Position numbers and translations under genes: made by a program. Positions 1-7,117 of a stretch of DNA of 19,832 bases are shown one piece after another. The DNA comes from a bacterium (lineage in GTDB: Bacteria; CSSED10-310; JAJRTK01). Every line of letters begins with the position of its first letter. Within the stretch, counting starts at the first letter, position 1. The notes beneath the pieces were generated by a model that saw only the letters and a list, made by a program, of their open reading frames with translations, made no database searches and was not told the DNA's origin. The stretch covers positions 1-19,832 of the forward strand of contig JAJRTK010000264.1 in NCBI GenBank assembly GCA_024278345.1, written 5' to 3'.

Positions 1-527
1 CAAGGCCTTGGGAGAAGCCCACGGCCTACCCGAGAACCGGAAAACCCTGAAAAAGGTGAGAAAACAGATCGAAGGCTTGGCTTCCTTGGTGGATCTTTGG
101 TGGGACAGAGTTCGCCTCTATGTTGGAGCGTTGCCCTTGCCTCCGCACCAGAAAAATTGGCTCGAAGAGGTTCTGCTTCTCTTTCCAGAAACATCCTACG
201 ACTCAGGAGATTTCGCAAGAAGAAATCTCCCGCTGGCAAATCTGGGCAATGGACTATGTCAAGGGCTTCCAGCGTGCTTCCTCGGCTCTTGAAGGGCGCA
301 ATGGCTATCTCTCCCAGATGCATCACAACCACTGTGGATTACCCAAACGACGGTACAAGGCCTGGAGGGTGATTCATAACTTTGACTGTCGCGCATCCGA
401 TGGCACAACCCCAGCCTCTCGCTTTTTCCAACACTCGTTTCCTGACTTTTTTGAGACTTTGCTCTCGAAAATCGACCAGCTACCATTGCCTCGCGGCAGG
501 AGGCAACCTACCAGGCTTCTTGCTTGA
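1..527 (+). pseudogene. DUF6399-type transposase remnant, frameshifted, 5' end off the window
   Basis: This is the C-terminal part of a transposase-like protein. The first part reads in frame 2 (VDLWWDRVRLYV region, about 2-210). The second reads in frame 3 and ends at the stop at 525-527. The switch falls roughly between 140 and 215. The frame-3 part carries the conserved-looking block SSALEGRNGYLSQMHHNH, then VIHNFDC and DGTTPASRFF, which I recognise from memory as the C-terminal signature of DUF6399-domain transposase-like proteins. No frame is open across the whole region, so one gene has been broken by an indel. Terminal inverted repeats are not visible because the left end lies outside the window. 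It stands at the start of a stretch of broken genes. The family name is from recall, not a search. Confidence 0.7.
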
Positions 528-605
528 TACCATCGGCTTTGTCCCGCCTTAAGTGAATACCCCTGACTGATTATTAGTGTTTTGACTCAAGTAAAAGAGA
601 CAATC

Positions 606-755
606 ATGGCGACGTGCAAAGGGTGTCACGGGAATGGAAAATGTTCGGCATGCAATGGGAAGGGGCGAGTTGCCCGAGGCTTTGGAGGTAGCCAATGTAA
701 GAAATGCAACGGTTCAGGGAATTGCACAGTCTGCGATGGGAAGGGCAGACGGTAG
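606..755 (+). CDS. 49-residue CxxCxGxG zinc-knuckle microprotein
   Basis: A short, complete gene from ATG 606 to TAG 753-755. The protein has eight cysteines in four CxxC units: C4/C7, C13/C16, C31/C34 and C40/C43. Most are followed by the glycine pattern of the DnaJ central domain (CKGCHGNG, CSACNGKG, CKKCNGSG, CTVCDGKG). In DnaJ four CxxCxGxG units bind two zinc ions, so this is almost a free-standing DnaJ cysteine-rich domain, here as two tight pairs joined by a glycine/arginine linker (residues 19-30). No J domain or substrate-binding domain is encoded nearby. Upstream AAAGAGA is only a modest ribosome site. It sits between a dead transposase and an Rhs fragment. Zinc binding is inferred from the motif; its partner or function is unknown. 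The regular motif makes a chance ORF unlikely. Confidence 0.75.
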   Translation: MATCKGCHGNGKCSACNGKGRVARGFGGSQCKKCNGSGNCTVCDGKGRR

Positions 756-887
756 CGTCGTTTCTGTGTAGTCCTTAACCTGCTGGACGAGTGGAGGTTC
801 ATACCTCTGCGTTGGGGTGGTAGATTTCCTGTCCGAGGAACCTGTTTCGAGTGAAACCGCTTTTATTCCAGGGTTCCCTTCAAGGCT

Positions 888-1289
888 GTGTTTTCCGGGG
901 CTGAGACGTGGGTCGAAACGAAGGCAGGATCACTTCTTAGATCGCGAGGAACGTGGAAGTATACCACTCCACCTCTGACGGATGGGACTTGGGAGTGTGC
1001 CTACACCCCTGGCAGCGCTCTCAAGAGCAAGACGAACCTGGCGACCGGGGCAACGACGAGCTACAGCTACGATCATTTCGGGAACCTGCGGAAGGTGGTG
1101 CTCCCCAACGGCCGGGTAATCGAGTACGTCATCGACGGTCAGAACCGGCGGATCGGGAAAAAGATCGACGGGGTGCTGGTGCAGGCCTGGCTCTACGGAG
1201 GCCAGCGAGGGATCGCCGCCGAGCTGGACGGAACCGGGCAGGTGGTGAGCCGGTTCGTGTCAGGAGTTCAAGGTAGACGCGGAAAATAA
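888..1289 (+). pseudogene. Rhs/YD-repeat protein fragment
   Basis: The reading frame contains a stretch typical of the C-terminal core of Rhs/YD-repeat proteins: TTSYSYDHFGNLRKV, then VIEYVIDGQNRRIGKK, then a WLY...AELDGTGQVVSRFV segment (about residues 55-125). Intact Rhs proteins run to well over a thousand residues. They continue after this point with further repeats, the core-closing motif and a variable toxin tip. Here the match stops abruptly near 1260 and the frame closes after about ten unrelated residues. Residues 1-40 also do not look like Rhs sequence. I read it as a remnant left by deletion or recombination rather than a working gene. No toxin or immunity gene is visible beside it. 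Confidence 0.7.
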
Positions 1290-1338
1290 GCTCCGCCGCC
1301 TGCAACAAGAGTTGCGGGAGAGGAGATACAGACCGCTA
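1264..1338 (+). pseudogene. Possible reverse-transcriptase N-terminal scrap
   Basis: Directly after the Rhs match ends, frame 1 reads about 25 residues ending LRRLQQELRERRYRPL. This resembles the segment just before domain 1 in retron-like and group II-type bacterial reverse transcriptases, where a helix 'LxxLxxxLxxGxYxP' precedes the palm. No downstream RT motif such as YADD follows. The frame then runs antisense through the PEGA gene. The match is short and from memory. If right, the Rhs fragment was joined to a piece of an RT gene during decay of the region. Confidence 0.3.
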
Positions 1339-2229
1339 GTGGTCCGCTTTTTCCATCCGGATGGTCATCTGTTTTGTTTCTCCTGGCTTGAGCGCAAGGT
1401 GCCGGATTTCCTCAGAGTAGCCCTTTCGCTTGACCTCTAGAAGATGCCTGCCCGGAGAGAGGGTGATTCCCATGGGACAAAGGCCCTTTCTCTTTCCGTC
1501 TAGGAATACGATTCCCCAGGGTTGGCAGTCGATCCGCACATTGGCAGCCTCTTCCAGGCGATGCACTGAGGCTGGTGGGAAGTCGCGCTGAATCTTGAAG
1601 GTCAGACGAACATTGGGACGGACCTCCATCTGGCGTTTCCACCGTCGCCCCTGGAAGGAGGCCTCGCAGTCGTGGAATCCCACGCTGAGCTCCAGCGGGT
1701 CCAGTGGCAGGCGACCGATTTCCCTCCCGTCAATCCAGATTGCGGTGCCTTGGGGACCCAGGAGGCGGATCTGGCCCGTCTGTTTCTTGAGTTTGAGATG
1801 GAGTTGGAGGTTCTTGGAGCGGATCTCGAATTCCCGCCTGGCGGGAGTATAACCGTACCGCTTGGCCAGGAGATCATGTCTGCCCTGGCGAATGCCGTCA
1901 AGGCGAAGAGGAGAGGTGCCGGCGTAGACGCCGTCGATGTAAATGTGGGAGTTGGGAGGAGTAGACTGGATCTCCAGTGTTCCTTTCGGTTGCGTCTGAT
2001 TGGAAGGACTGGAGTTTTGGGGTTCGGAAGCCGATTCTCGGGAAACCTGCTGGATCCCCATTTCGTCCAGGCTGAACCTTGAATAGGCGTAATCGAGGAG
2101 CGTGCGGTAGTGATTGATCGTCAGGGCGGGAACCACGACTGATCCGCTGATGAGCACGAAATAAGTCGCCAGCAGAAGCGGCTTCCTTAGCCACCTGCCG
2201 CCCCTTGCCTTGACGAATCTTCTGACCAC
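1336..2229 (-). CDS. Membrane-anchored protein with three PEGA domains
   Basis: I start this at GTG 2229, which has AAGGAG about ten bases upstream. The frame is open further, to 2364, but that would run into the divergent gene and add an unconserved-looking leader. The protein (297 aa) has a short basic N-terminus, one membrane helix (about 17-37), a Ser/Gln/Asn-rich linker (58-81) and then three beta-rich units of about 65 residues. The first shows the classic PEGA pattern: ST.P.N..IYIDG, then G.SPL, then GRHDLLAKRYGY. The second (IWIDGREIGRLPL, GFHDCEA) and third (IVFLDGKRKGLCPM, GRHLLEVKRKGY) follow it. PEGA domains are surface or periplasmic beta-sandwich modules, often in proteins contacting the cell wall or other surface layers. 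The exact role is unknown. Confidence 0.8.
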   Translation of the reverse strand: MVRRFVKARGGRWLRKPLLLATYFVLISGSVVVPALTINHYRTLLDYAYSRFSLDEMGIQQVSRESASEPQNSSPSNQTQPKGTLEIQSTPPNSHIYIDGVYAGTSPLRLDGIRQGRHDLLAKRYGYTPARREFEIRSKNLQLHLKLKKQTGQIRLLGPQGTAIWIDGREIGRLPLDPLELSVGFHDCEASFQGRRWKRQMEVRPNVRLTFKIQRDFPPASVHRLEEAANVRIDCQPWGIVFLDGKRKGLCPMGITLSPGRHLLEVKRKGYSEEIRHLALKPGETKQMTIRMEKADH

Positions 2230-2343
2230 CGGTACCGTTCTCCTTCCCTTGGCCCGAAAAGCGTGGGGTCGAGAGGTTTGTGGTGACGAATCTTGGAATG
2301 AGACCCCAAAGGATACTATCCACAAGATGGATGAGGAAGCGAA
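2230..2343. promoter_or_regulatory. Divergent promoter region between PEGA and hydrolase genes
   Basis: This 114-bp gap separates the GTG of the PEGA gene from the ATG of the DUF457-like gene, so it must hold both promoters if the chosen starts are right. The plus-strand gene has GAGGAA just upstream of its ATG; the minus-strand gene has AAGGAG. I see no convincing -35/-10 pair in either direction. Confidence 0.35.
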
Positions 2344-2934
2344 ATGGCGTTGCCGTTGGGACATGCCGTGGCCGGATGGAGCCTCTGTCTACTGGTGGCC
2401 AATCCGAAACGGATCGAGTGGCGGGCCGCTGCTTTGGTGGGACTCTTGACGGTTGTGGCGGACTTTGATCTGTTGGCCTCGTTCTTGCTCCCGTTTCCCG
2501 CTGGACGCTATTGGCACCACACGGTGACCCACACCTTTGCCTTTGGTTTGTTGACTTGGGTGGTGGCTGGGGGCGTATTCTGGCTGGCTCGAGGGAAGGC
2601 ATCTTGGCGGGAGGCGGGATTGGTAGCGTTGCTGGTGGCATCGCATACTGTAGTAGATTACTTCACCGTCGATGAGAGTGAGCCCAGGGGCGTTCCCCTT
2701 TTCTGGCCGCTGAACACGGAGTTCTATATTGCCGCTCATCCGTGGTTTTTGAATATCCAGCGGCAGGATTTGTGGCACCTCTTGAGCTGGCACAACGTCC
2801 GGGCGGTTGTGGGAGAGCTTCTGGTCACGGGGCCCATGCTGGCCCTAAGTTTCGCCTGGTGGAGGTTTTATCCGCCGTGCCGGCGCCGCCAGCCGGGTTG
2901 GCCATGGAAACCACGCCATGGCAGCCGATCCTAG
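2344..2934 (+). CDS. DUF457/YdjM-like membrane-bound metal-dependent hydrolase
   Basis: A 196-residue polytopic membrane protein. Its pattern fits the YdjM/DUF457 family of inner-membrane putative metal-dependent hydrolases: an N-terminal PLGHAVAGW with His7, a helix ending VADFDLL (Asp40, Asp42), then WHHTVTHTFAFG (His58, His59, His63), and later ASHTVVDYF (His101, Asp105). The spaced His and Asp residues are the expected metal ligands. Hydrophobic stretches fall at about 10-19, 28-50, 63-82, 90-104 and 157-171. The substrate of this family is not established; in E. coli ydjM is an SOS (LexA) target, but I see no LexA box here. The ATG at 2344 follows GAGGAAGCGA. It is the first gene of a + strand run ending in two glycosyltransferase-type genes, suggesting an envelope-lipid role (inference). 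Confidence 0.75.
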   Translation: MALPLGHAVAGWSLCLLVANPKRIEWRAAALVGLLTVVADFDLLASFLLPFPAGRYWHHTVTHTFAFGLLTWVVAGGVFWLARGKASWREAGLVALLVASHTVVDYFTVDESEPRGVPLFWPLNTEFYIAAHPWFLNIQRQDLWHLLSWHNVRAVVGELLVTGPMLALSFAWWRFYPPCRRRQPGWPWKPRHGSRS

Positions 2935-2961
2935 GGAAGCCGGTCGAGCGGCGTCGGGGGG

Positions 2962-2995
2962 CTCGCGCCGTAGGCGCGGGGTGATGGGAGCGGAA
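2962..2995 (+). repeat. REP-like intergenic element, copy A
   Basis: A GC-rich hairpin, CTCGCGCC (2962-2969), loop GTA, GGCGCGGG (2973-2980), pairs over eight positions with one G-U. It is followed by GATGGGAGCGGAA (2983-2995). The same 13-base tail follows a different GC-rich hairpin at 10226 on the + strand and at 7790 on the - strand. Because the stem differs while the tail is kept, this looks like one family of structured repeats. This copy lacks the GTAG head of the other two. It lies in the gap between the hydrolase gene and the GT2 gene. Confidence 0.55.
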
Positions 2996-3058
2996 ATCGA
3001 CCATAAAAAGGGCCATTTGAGGTTCTAAATAGGTGTTTGGAAAAGGAGACCACCGGGA

Positions 3059-4042
3059 GTGAGTGGACCCAAAAAAACTGAAACAGTGGAGCCGGATCCG
3101 GGGGTGCAGATTTCCGTGGTGATTCCTGTTTTCAACGAAGAGGAAAGCATTTCGGGGTTGCTTGTCAGTCTTGCCAGCTCCATGGATGAGCTGGGGATGA
3201 CCTATGAGGTGATTGTTATCGACGATGGCTCGGTGGACGGGACGTTCCAGCGCCTCCTGGATTCGCGGAAGCTGTTCAAACAGATGATGGTTGTTCGGTT
3301 CCGGCGGAACTACGGTCAGACCGCTGCGTTGAGCGCTGGGTTTGACCGGGCGCGGGGTGAGTATGTCGTCACCATGGACGGGGATGCTCAGAACGATCCG
3401 GGGGATATTCCGCTGCTGGTGAAGAAGATCCAGGAGGGATACGACCTGGTGAGTGGTTGGCGGAGGGTTCGCCGGGATGCCTTCATTTCCCGGAAGCTCC
3501 CGAGCCGTGCGGCGAACTGGCTGGTTTCAGCGGTGACCGGGATTAAGACCCGGGATCTGGGCTGCGCGCTGAAGATCTACCGAAACGAGGTGCTCCAGGA
3601 GATCTCCATGTATGGTGATCTCCACCGCTTTTTGCCGGTCCTGATTCACCAGGTGGGCGGGCGTATCGCCGAGATCCCGGTTCGCCATCATCCACGGGTT
3701 GCCGGGCAGTCTAAATACGGACTTTCCAGGACGAAGCGGGTCTTGCTCGATCTGGTGACAGTCCGCTTTCTCATGTCTTACGGGACTCGGCCCATGCACT
3801 TTTTTGGAACGTGGGGGCTGCGCTGCTTGAGCCTGAGCCTGGCTGCCGGTTTTCTGACGGGCGTGGCACGGGTGCTTGATTTCCGTACAATGACGCGCAA
3901 CCCGCTTCTCTATCTGTCGCTGGTCCTCTTTTTTCTTGGCATGCAGTTTATTTGCATCGGACTCTTGGGCGAAATCAATATCCGGACCTACCACGAGTCC
4001 CAGGGAAAGCCGATCTATCTTGTGAAGGAGGAGGTGGGGTGA
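3059..4042 (+). CDS. GT2 polyprenyl-phosphate glycosyltransferase (DPMS/GtrB/ArnC-like)
   Basis: A 327-residue family 2 glycosyltransferase that should transfer a sugar from a nucleotide-sugar onto a polyprenyl phosphate at the cytoplasmic membrane face. The GT-A domain (about 17-240) shows VSVVIP-type strand 1 with FNEEES, then VIDDGS (Asp55-Asp56), the metal-binding MDGDAQNDP (Asp107, Asp109), the YGQTAA segment, GCALKIYR and the lipid-proximal GQSKYG (217-221). Two membrane helices (about 247-268 and 283-305) follow, as in GtrB and ArnC. The start is GTG 3059 with AAGGAG twelve bases upstream. It overlaps the next gene by four bases, so the two are translationally coupled. That partner looks like a GT-C enzyme that could use the lipid-linked sugar made here. 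Sugar identity cannot be read from the sequence. Confidence 0.9.
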   Translation: MSGPKKTETVEPDPGVQISVVIPVFNEEESISGLLVSLASSMDELGMTYEVIVIDDGSVDGTFQRLLDSRKLFKQMMVVRFRRNYGQTAALSAGFDRARGEYVVTMDGDAQNDPGDIPLLVKKIQEGYDLVSGWRRVRRDAFISRKLPSRAANWLVSAVTGIKTRDLGCALKIYRNEVLQEISMYGDLHRFLPVLIHQVGGRIAEIPVRHHPRVAGQSKYGLSRTKRVLLDLVTVRFLMSYGTRPMHFFGTWGLRCLSLSLAAGFLTGVARVLDFRTMTRNPLLYLSLVLFFLGMQFICIGLLGEINIRTYHESQGKPIYLVKEEVG

Positions 4043-5772
4043 CTCTGCTTGCCGGTGGAGGAGGTGTGACCGTAGAAGCTGGCGAAGGTTCTTCCTTTCT
4101 TCGAGAGGTGCTGCTTCTTCTGACGGTTTTGATCATTGTTCCGCCTTTTTTTGTGAGCAGAAGCCAGTTGCGGGAACCGTTGGCTGGGTCGGAGCTGGAG
4201 ATACTGCTGGCCTCCACAAGCCTTTTGGGGGACGGCGATCTCTGGCTTGGACCAACGGATCAGGTCCGGATGAGCCGGAACCATCTGGAGCGTCTGGGGC
4301 GCTTCCCCCGCCGTGCTTTGAGACTGGAACAGCCCCTCTACTCTTTGTTGGCTGCGCCCCTTGCCCTGGCCATGGGTGAATCGGGATTTTTCCTTCTGAA
4401 TGCCCTGATGTTTGCTTTCCTGCTCTGGGTGGCATCGGGCATTCTTGGCTTCGTCCGGAATCGATGGTTCTGGTGGGTTTTGGGCTATTTCCTGCTGTCG
4501 GCTTACCCGATTTTGGTATGGCGGTTGGACAGCGCGATTTTTGCAGGGGTTTTGATCTATTTCATATGTGGTCGGTGGGGGGGCGGGGCTCCTTTCGCCA
4601 GTGGCTTTGTCTTTGGACTTTTGCTTGTGACCAGGATCTGGCTGCTTCCTCTGCTTGGGGCCTTGGCCTGGGTTCGGGGCCGGCGTTTTGCCGCAGGTAC
4701 CGCGCTAGGAGCAGTTTTTCTGGCGTTGCTCCTTGTTCTTGGCGGAGCATGGCCCTCGGCCCCCGGGGACCTGTCTCAGGGAGCGGTCGGGGAGGTGAGT
4801 AAAATTGCCAAAAAGCTTGTGGAGGCGCCAGCAGTCTCGACCGAGCCGGCCAAGATCCGTTTCGATCCGCCCTCCGTTTCCCAGTCTCTTTCTCCAGAGC
4901 TTCGCCATAGCTGGTTGATGGAAAGTTTTTTTGGCCGGAGTCGGGGCCTCGTTCCCTATTTTCCCCTCCTGTTTGTCGGCCTGTTTCTCTATATGGGCTA
5001 CGCCCGGGAATGGTGTGGTGGGCCGCTGGCGGCAGGACTTCTTGGGAGCCTGGCATGCGGGTTGTGGCTGGTTTCCATTCCATCAACTCCTCCTGTCAAC
5101 TTGGCCCTGGCTACGCTGTTGCCGGCCTTCCTCCAAGTAACGAGGCCGGTGCGGCGGTTCTCCACCCTGGCGCTCCTCTGGTGCGCGGCCAGCGTGACAA
5201 CAGGGGCCTTGGTTCTCAACCCCATCTACAGCGCGTCCCATCCCGAGCAGGTCTTGTCAGGTTGGCCTTACCGGAACCTCCCACTGGAGTTTGGTGCGCC
5301 CCACAGGGATCTGTTTCATTGGTACAGCGATTCAAAAAGTGGAATCATCGTTGCGGGGATCGGGCGGCATGTTTTCCCCTCCCGCGGCGGTGCCCTGGCA
5401 ATCCGGGGCAAGCAGTGGGCGCAGCTCCTTGTGGCGGTGCCGGAGTCGTCGGCACCACCGCGGATCTTCATGCGGGCTCCGGTGGATCTGGAGATGGAGA
5501 TCTGGGCCGAGGGAAGAGGTGGCCGGCTGCATCTGGCGGCTGACAAGCTGTACCGGTTCGAGCTGCCGGCGGAGTGGTTTGTCCGCCGCGCCGGCCTGCG
5601 TCAGACAGAGCTTTTCGTCAGGACTTCCGCCGGGTTGGTGCCTCGCCTCCATGCCGGCCGTGGTGCCGGGATCGAGTACGTCGGCGCTGAGATCTGGTTT
5701 TCCCAAGGCGAAGAACCGCCAGTATCTCCACGTGGGCTGTCTGGGGAAACAGGTCGAACAGCTCCACTCTGA
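4039..5772 (+). CDS. Polytopic GT-C-like membrane protein, probable lipid-sugar-dependent glycosyltransferase
   Basis: I start this at GTG 4039, which overlaps the GT2 stop as GTGA and follows AAGGAGG with good spacing; the frame is open upstream but inside the GT2 gene. The 577-residue protein has a first membrane helix (about 22-40), then a loop with GDGDLWLGP and acidic residues where GT-C enzymes carry catalytic Asp/Glu. Several more helices follow to about residue 365, among them a long hydrophobic block with LLLVTRIWLLPLL. The C-terminal ~170 residues are soluble and beta-rich-looking. The topology and the coupling to a polyprenyl-phosphate glycosyltransferase suggest an ArnT/PMT-like GT-C enzyme on the periplasmic side. 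I do not recognise a named family. The last 155 bases overlap the convergent methyltransferase gene. Confidence 0.7.
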   Translation: MTLLAGGGGVTVEAGEGSSFLREVLLLLTVLIIVPPFFVSRSQLREPLAGSELEILLASTSLLGDGDLWLGPTDQVRMSRNHLERLGRFPRRALRLEQPLYSLLAAPLALAMGESGFFLLNALMFAFLLWVASGILGFVRNRWFWWVLGYFLLSAYPILVWRLDSAIFAGVLIYFICGRWGGGAPFASGFVFGLLLVTRIWLLPLLGALAWVRGRRFAAGTALGAVFLALLLVLGGAWPSAPGDLSQGAVGEVSKIAKKLVEAPAVSTEPAKIRFDPPSVSQSLSPELRHSWLMESFFGRSRGLVPYFPLLFVGLFLYMGYAREWCGGPLAAGLLGSLACGLWLVSIPSTPPVNLALATLLPAFLQVTRPVRRFSTLALLWCAASVTTGALVLNPIYSASHPEQVLSGWPYRNLPLEFGAPHRDLFHWYSDSKSGIIVAGIGRHVFPSRGGALAIRGKQWAQLLVAVPESSAPPRIFMRAPVDLEMEIWAEGRGGRLHLAADKLYRFELPAEWFVRRAGLRQTELFVRTSAGLVPRLHAGRGAGIEYVGAEIWFSQGEEPPVSPRGLSGETGRTAPL

Positions 5773-7003
5773 CGATTTCATAAACGGTTTGAAAGATCTC
5801 CAGGTCCCGGGCTAATGTCGCCGGATCGCAGGAAACGTAGACGAGCCGCTTTGGCGCCAACCGCAGGATCAGTCGGCGCGTTCTTGGTTCAAGCCCGGCT
5901 CTGGGCGGATCGACCAGGATGGTCGTCGGCTTTGGGCGAGTCTTTCCCCGCCGCTCCAACTGGTTTGCCGGAAGATTCACAACCTTGGCGCGAAGGCCGT
6001 GTCGGCGGAGGTTTCTGACCAGCGCCCGGCACGTTCGGCCATCCCGTTCCACCGCTGTGATTTGCCCCGGGCTCCGCTCCGCTAAGGGGAGTGTAAAGAG
6101 GCCAACACCGGCATGGAGTTCCAGAATCCGCTCCGCCGTGCCCACTGGTGAAGCATCTGGCGCATCACCCTTTGGCATCACCGCCTCGCAAACCCGATCT
6201 CGCAGGAGTCCGGTCAAGTTCGCGTTCGACTGGAAGAAGCAGCCCACGGGAAGCTCGTAGGTGAAGGGCGGAACCAAAACCAAGACATTGGTTTTCCCCG
6301 TGAATCCACCCGTGCCGTCCTCCAGGACGATACCGGAAACTCCGTGAGGCTCCAGCCGCTTCAGAAGATCTTCCGGCTGGATCTCCAGTCGCCGTGAAGA
6401 TCGGAGCGCGAGGACCGTTTTTCCCGATCCGGCCACAACTTCGATTTCAGCCAGGCCGTCCAGACCTTGGAGAGCATCATTCAAGGGGGCGAGCAGCCCA
6501 TCGATCTCGGGGGCCAGGATGGGGCAACGGTCCAGATGGATCACAAGGTGACTCTCTCTGGCCAGAAAACCAAGCCCGCTCTTCGCCGCCCATCGGAACC
6601 GGGCTCTTCGTCGGTAGGCAAGACGATTTTGGGAAGAAAAGGGCCCCAATATCGGGAAACTGGTTCCCCGGCGAACGCGGTGCAGGGCGTCTTCAGCCAG
6701 CCGTCGCAGGATCTCTGGCTGGTGTTCCTCCGGGAGATCAAGCCACTGACATCCCCCACAGACCCCGAACTTTTCACAACCGCTGGCCACGCGCTCGATG
6801 CTTGCTTTCAGCAACTGGACCAGCTCTGCCAGGGCGTATCCGGAATAGATCCGTCGCACCCGCACCAGGGCTCGATCCCCCGGAACCAGGCCCCGGACAA
6901 AGAGAACGAAGCTCTCGTGGCGGCAGAGCGCCTGTCCGGTGGCCACGACTTTTTCTACCGTAACCTCCAGTTCTTGGCCGACAGTGACGGGTGGCATCAC
7001 CAT
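5618..7003 (-). CDS. rlmD: 23S rRNA (uracil-5-)-methyltransferase, RlmD/TrmA (RumA) family
   Basis: A 461-residue class I SAM-dependent RNA m5U methyltransferase. An N-terminal TRAM-type beta domain (about 5-65) is followed by iron-sulfur cluster cysteines Cys76, Cys82 and Cys85 (CEKFGVCGGC) plus Cys160, the set that marks RlmD/RumA-type enzymes. The catalytic half has FFQSN (256-260), the SAM loop LELHAGVGLFTL (294-305), DPPRAGL (365-371) and the nucleophile Cys392 in VSCDPATLARDL, with the base Glu426 in HVE. Residues 435-461 form a very basic tail (RRRTRSRHHGRHGG) beyond the usual end of the fold. ATG 7003 is preceded by GGAG. The target (U1939, U747 or a tRNA) cannot be fixed from sequence alone; RlmD is the best guess from the cysteine set. 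Confidence 0.88.
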   Translation of the reverse strand: MVMPPVTVGQELEVTVEKVVATGQALCRHESFVLFVRGLVPGDRALVRVRRIYSGYALAELVQLLKASIERVASGCEKFGVCGGCQWLDLPEEHQPEILRRLAEDALHRVRRGTSFPILGPFSSQNRLAYRRRARFRWAAKSGLGFLARESHLVIHLDRCPILAPEIDGLLAPLNDALQGLDGLAEIEVVAGSGKTVLALRSSRRLEIQPEDLLKRLEPHGVSGIVLEDGTGGFTGKTNVLVLVPPFTYELPVGCFFQSNANLTGLLRDRVCEAVMPKGDAPDASPVGTAERILELHAGVGLFTLPLAERSPGQITAVERDGRTCRALVRNLRRHGLRAKVVNLPANQLERRGKTRPKPTTILVDPPRAGLEPRTRRLILRLAPKRLVYVSCDPATLARDLEIFQTVYEIVRVELFDLFPQTAHVEILAVLRLGKTRSQRRRTRSRHHGRHGGEAPTRRKS

Positions 7004-7117
7004 TCGTTTTTCTCCATGGGGTGCATTGGAGTATGCTGATTCACCAGGGGAACCGGCGGTTGCCTGCCCACCCTCCGGTGCCGACCGAACTGTGGAATAA
7101 CCAGCAAGGGGGCTTCA

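Noticed and set aside
259-486. Minus-strand ORF over the transposase remnant
   Set aside because: Antisense to the conserved DUF6399-like block; no independent support.
2230-2364. Upstream start for the PEGA gene
   Set aside because: It would overlap the divergent hydrolase start, whereas GTG 2229 has a strong AAGGAG at proper distance.
3952-4038. Upstream start for the GT-C-like gene
   Set aside because: The added residues lie inside the GT2 coding sequence in another frame; GTG 4039 has AAGGAGG and the typical four-base overlap.
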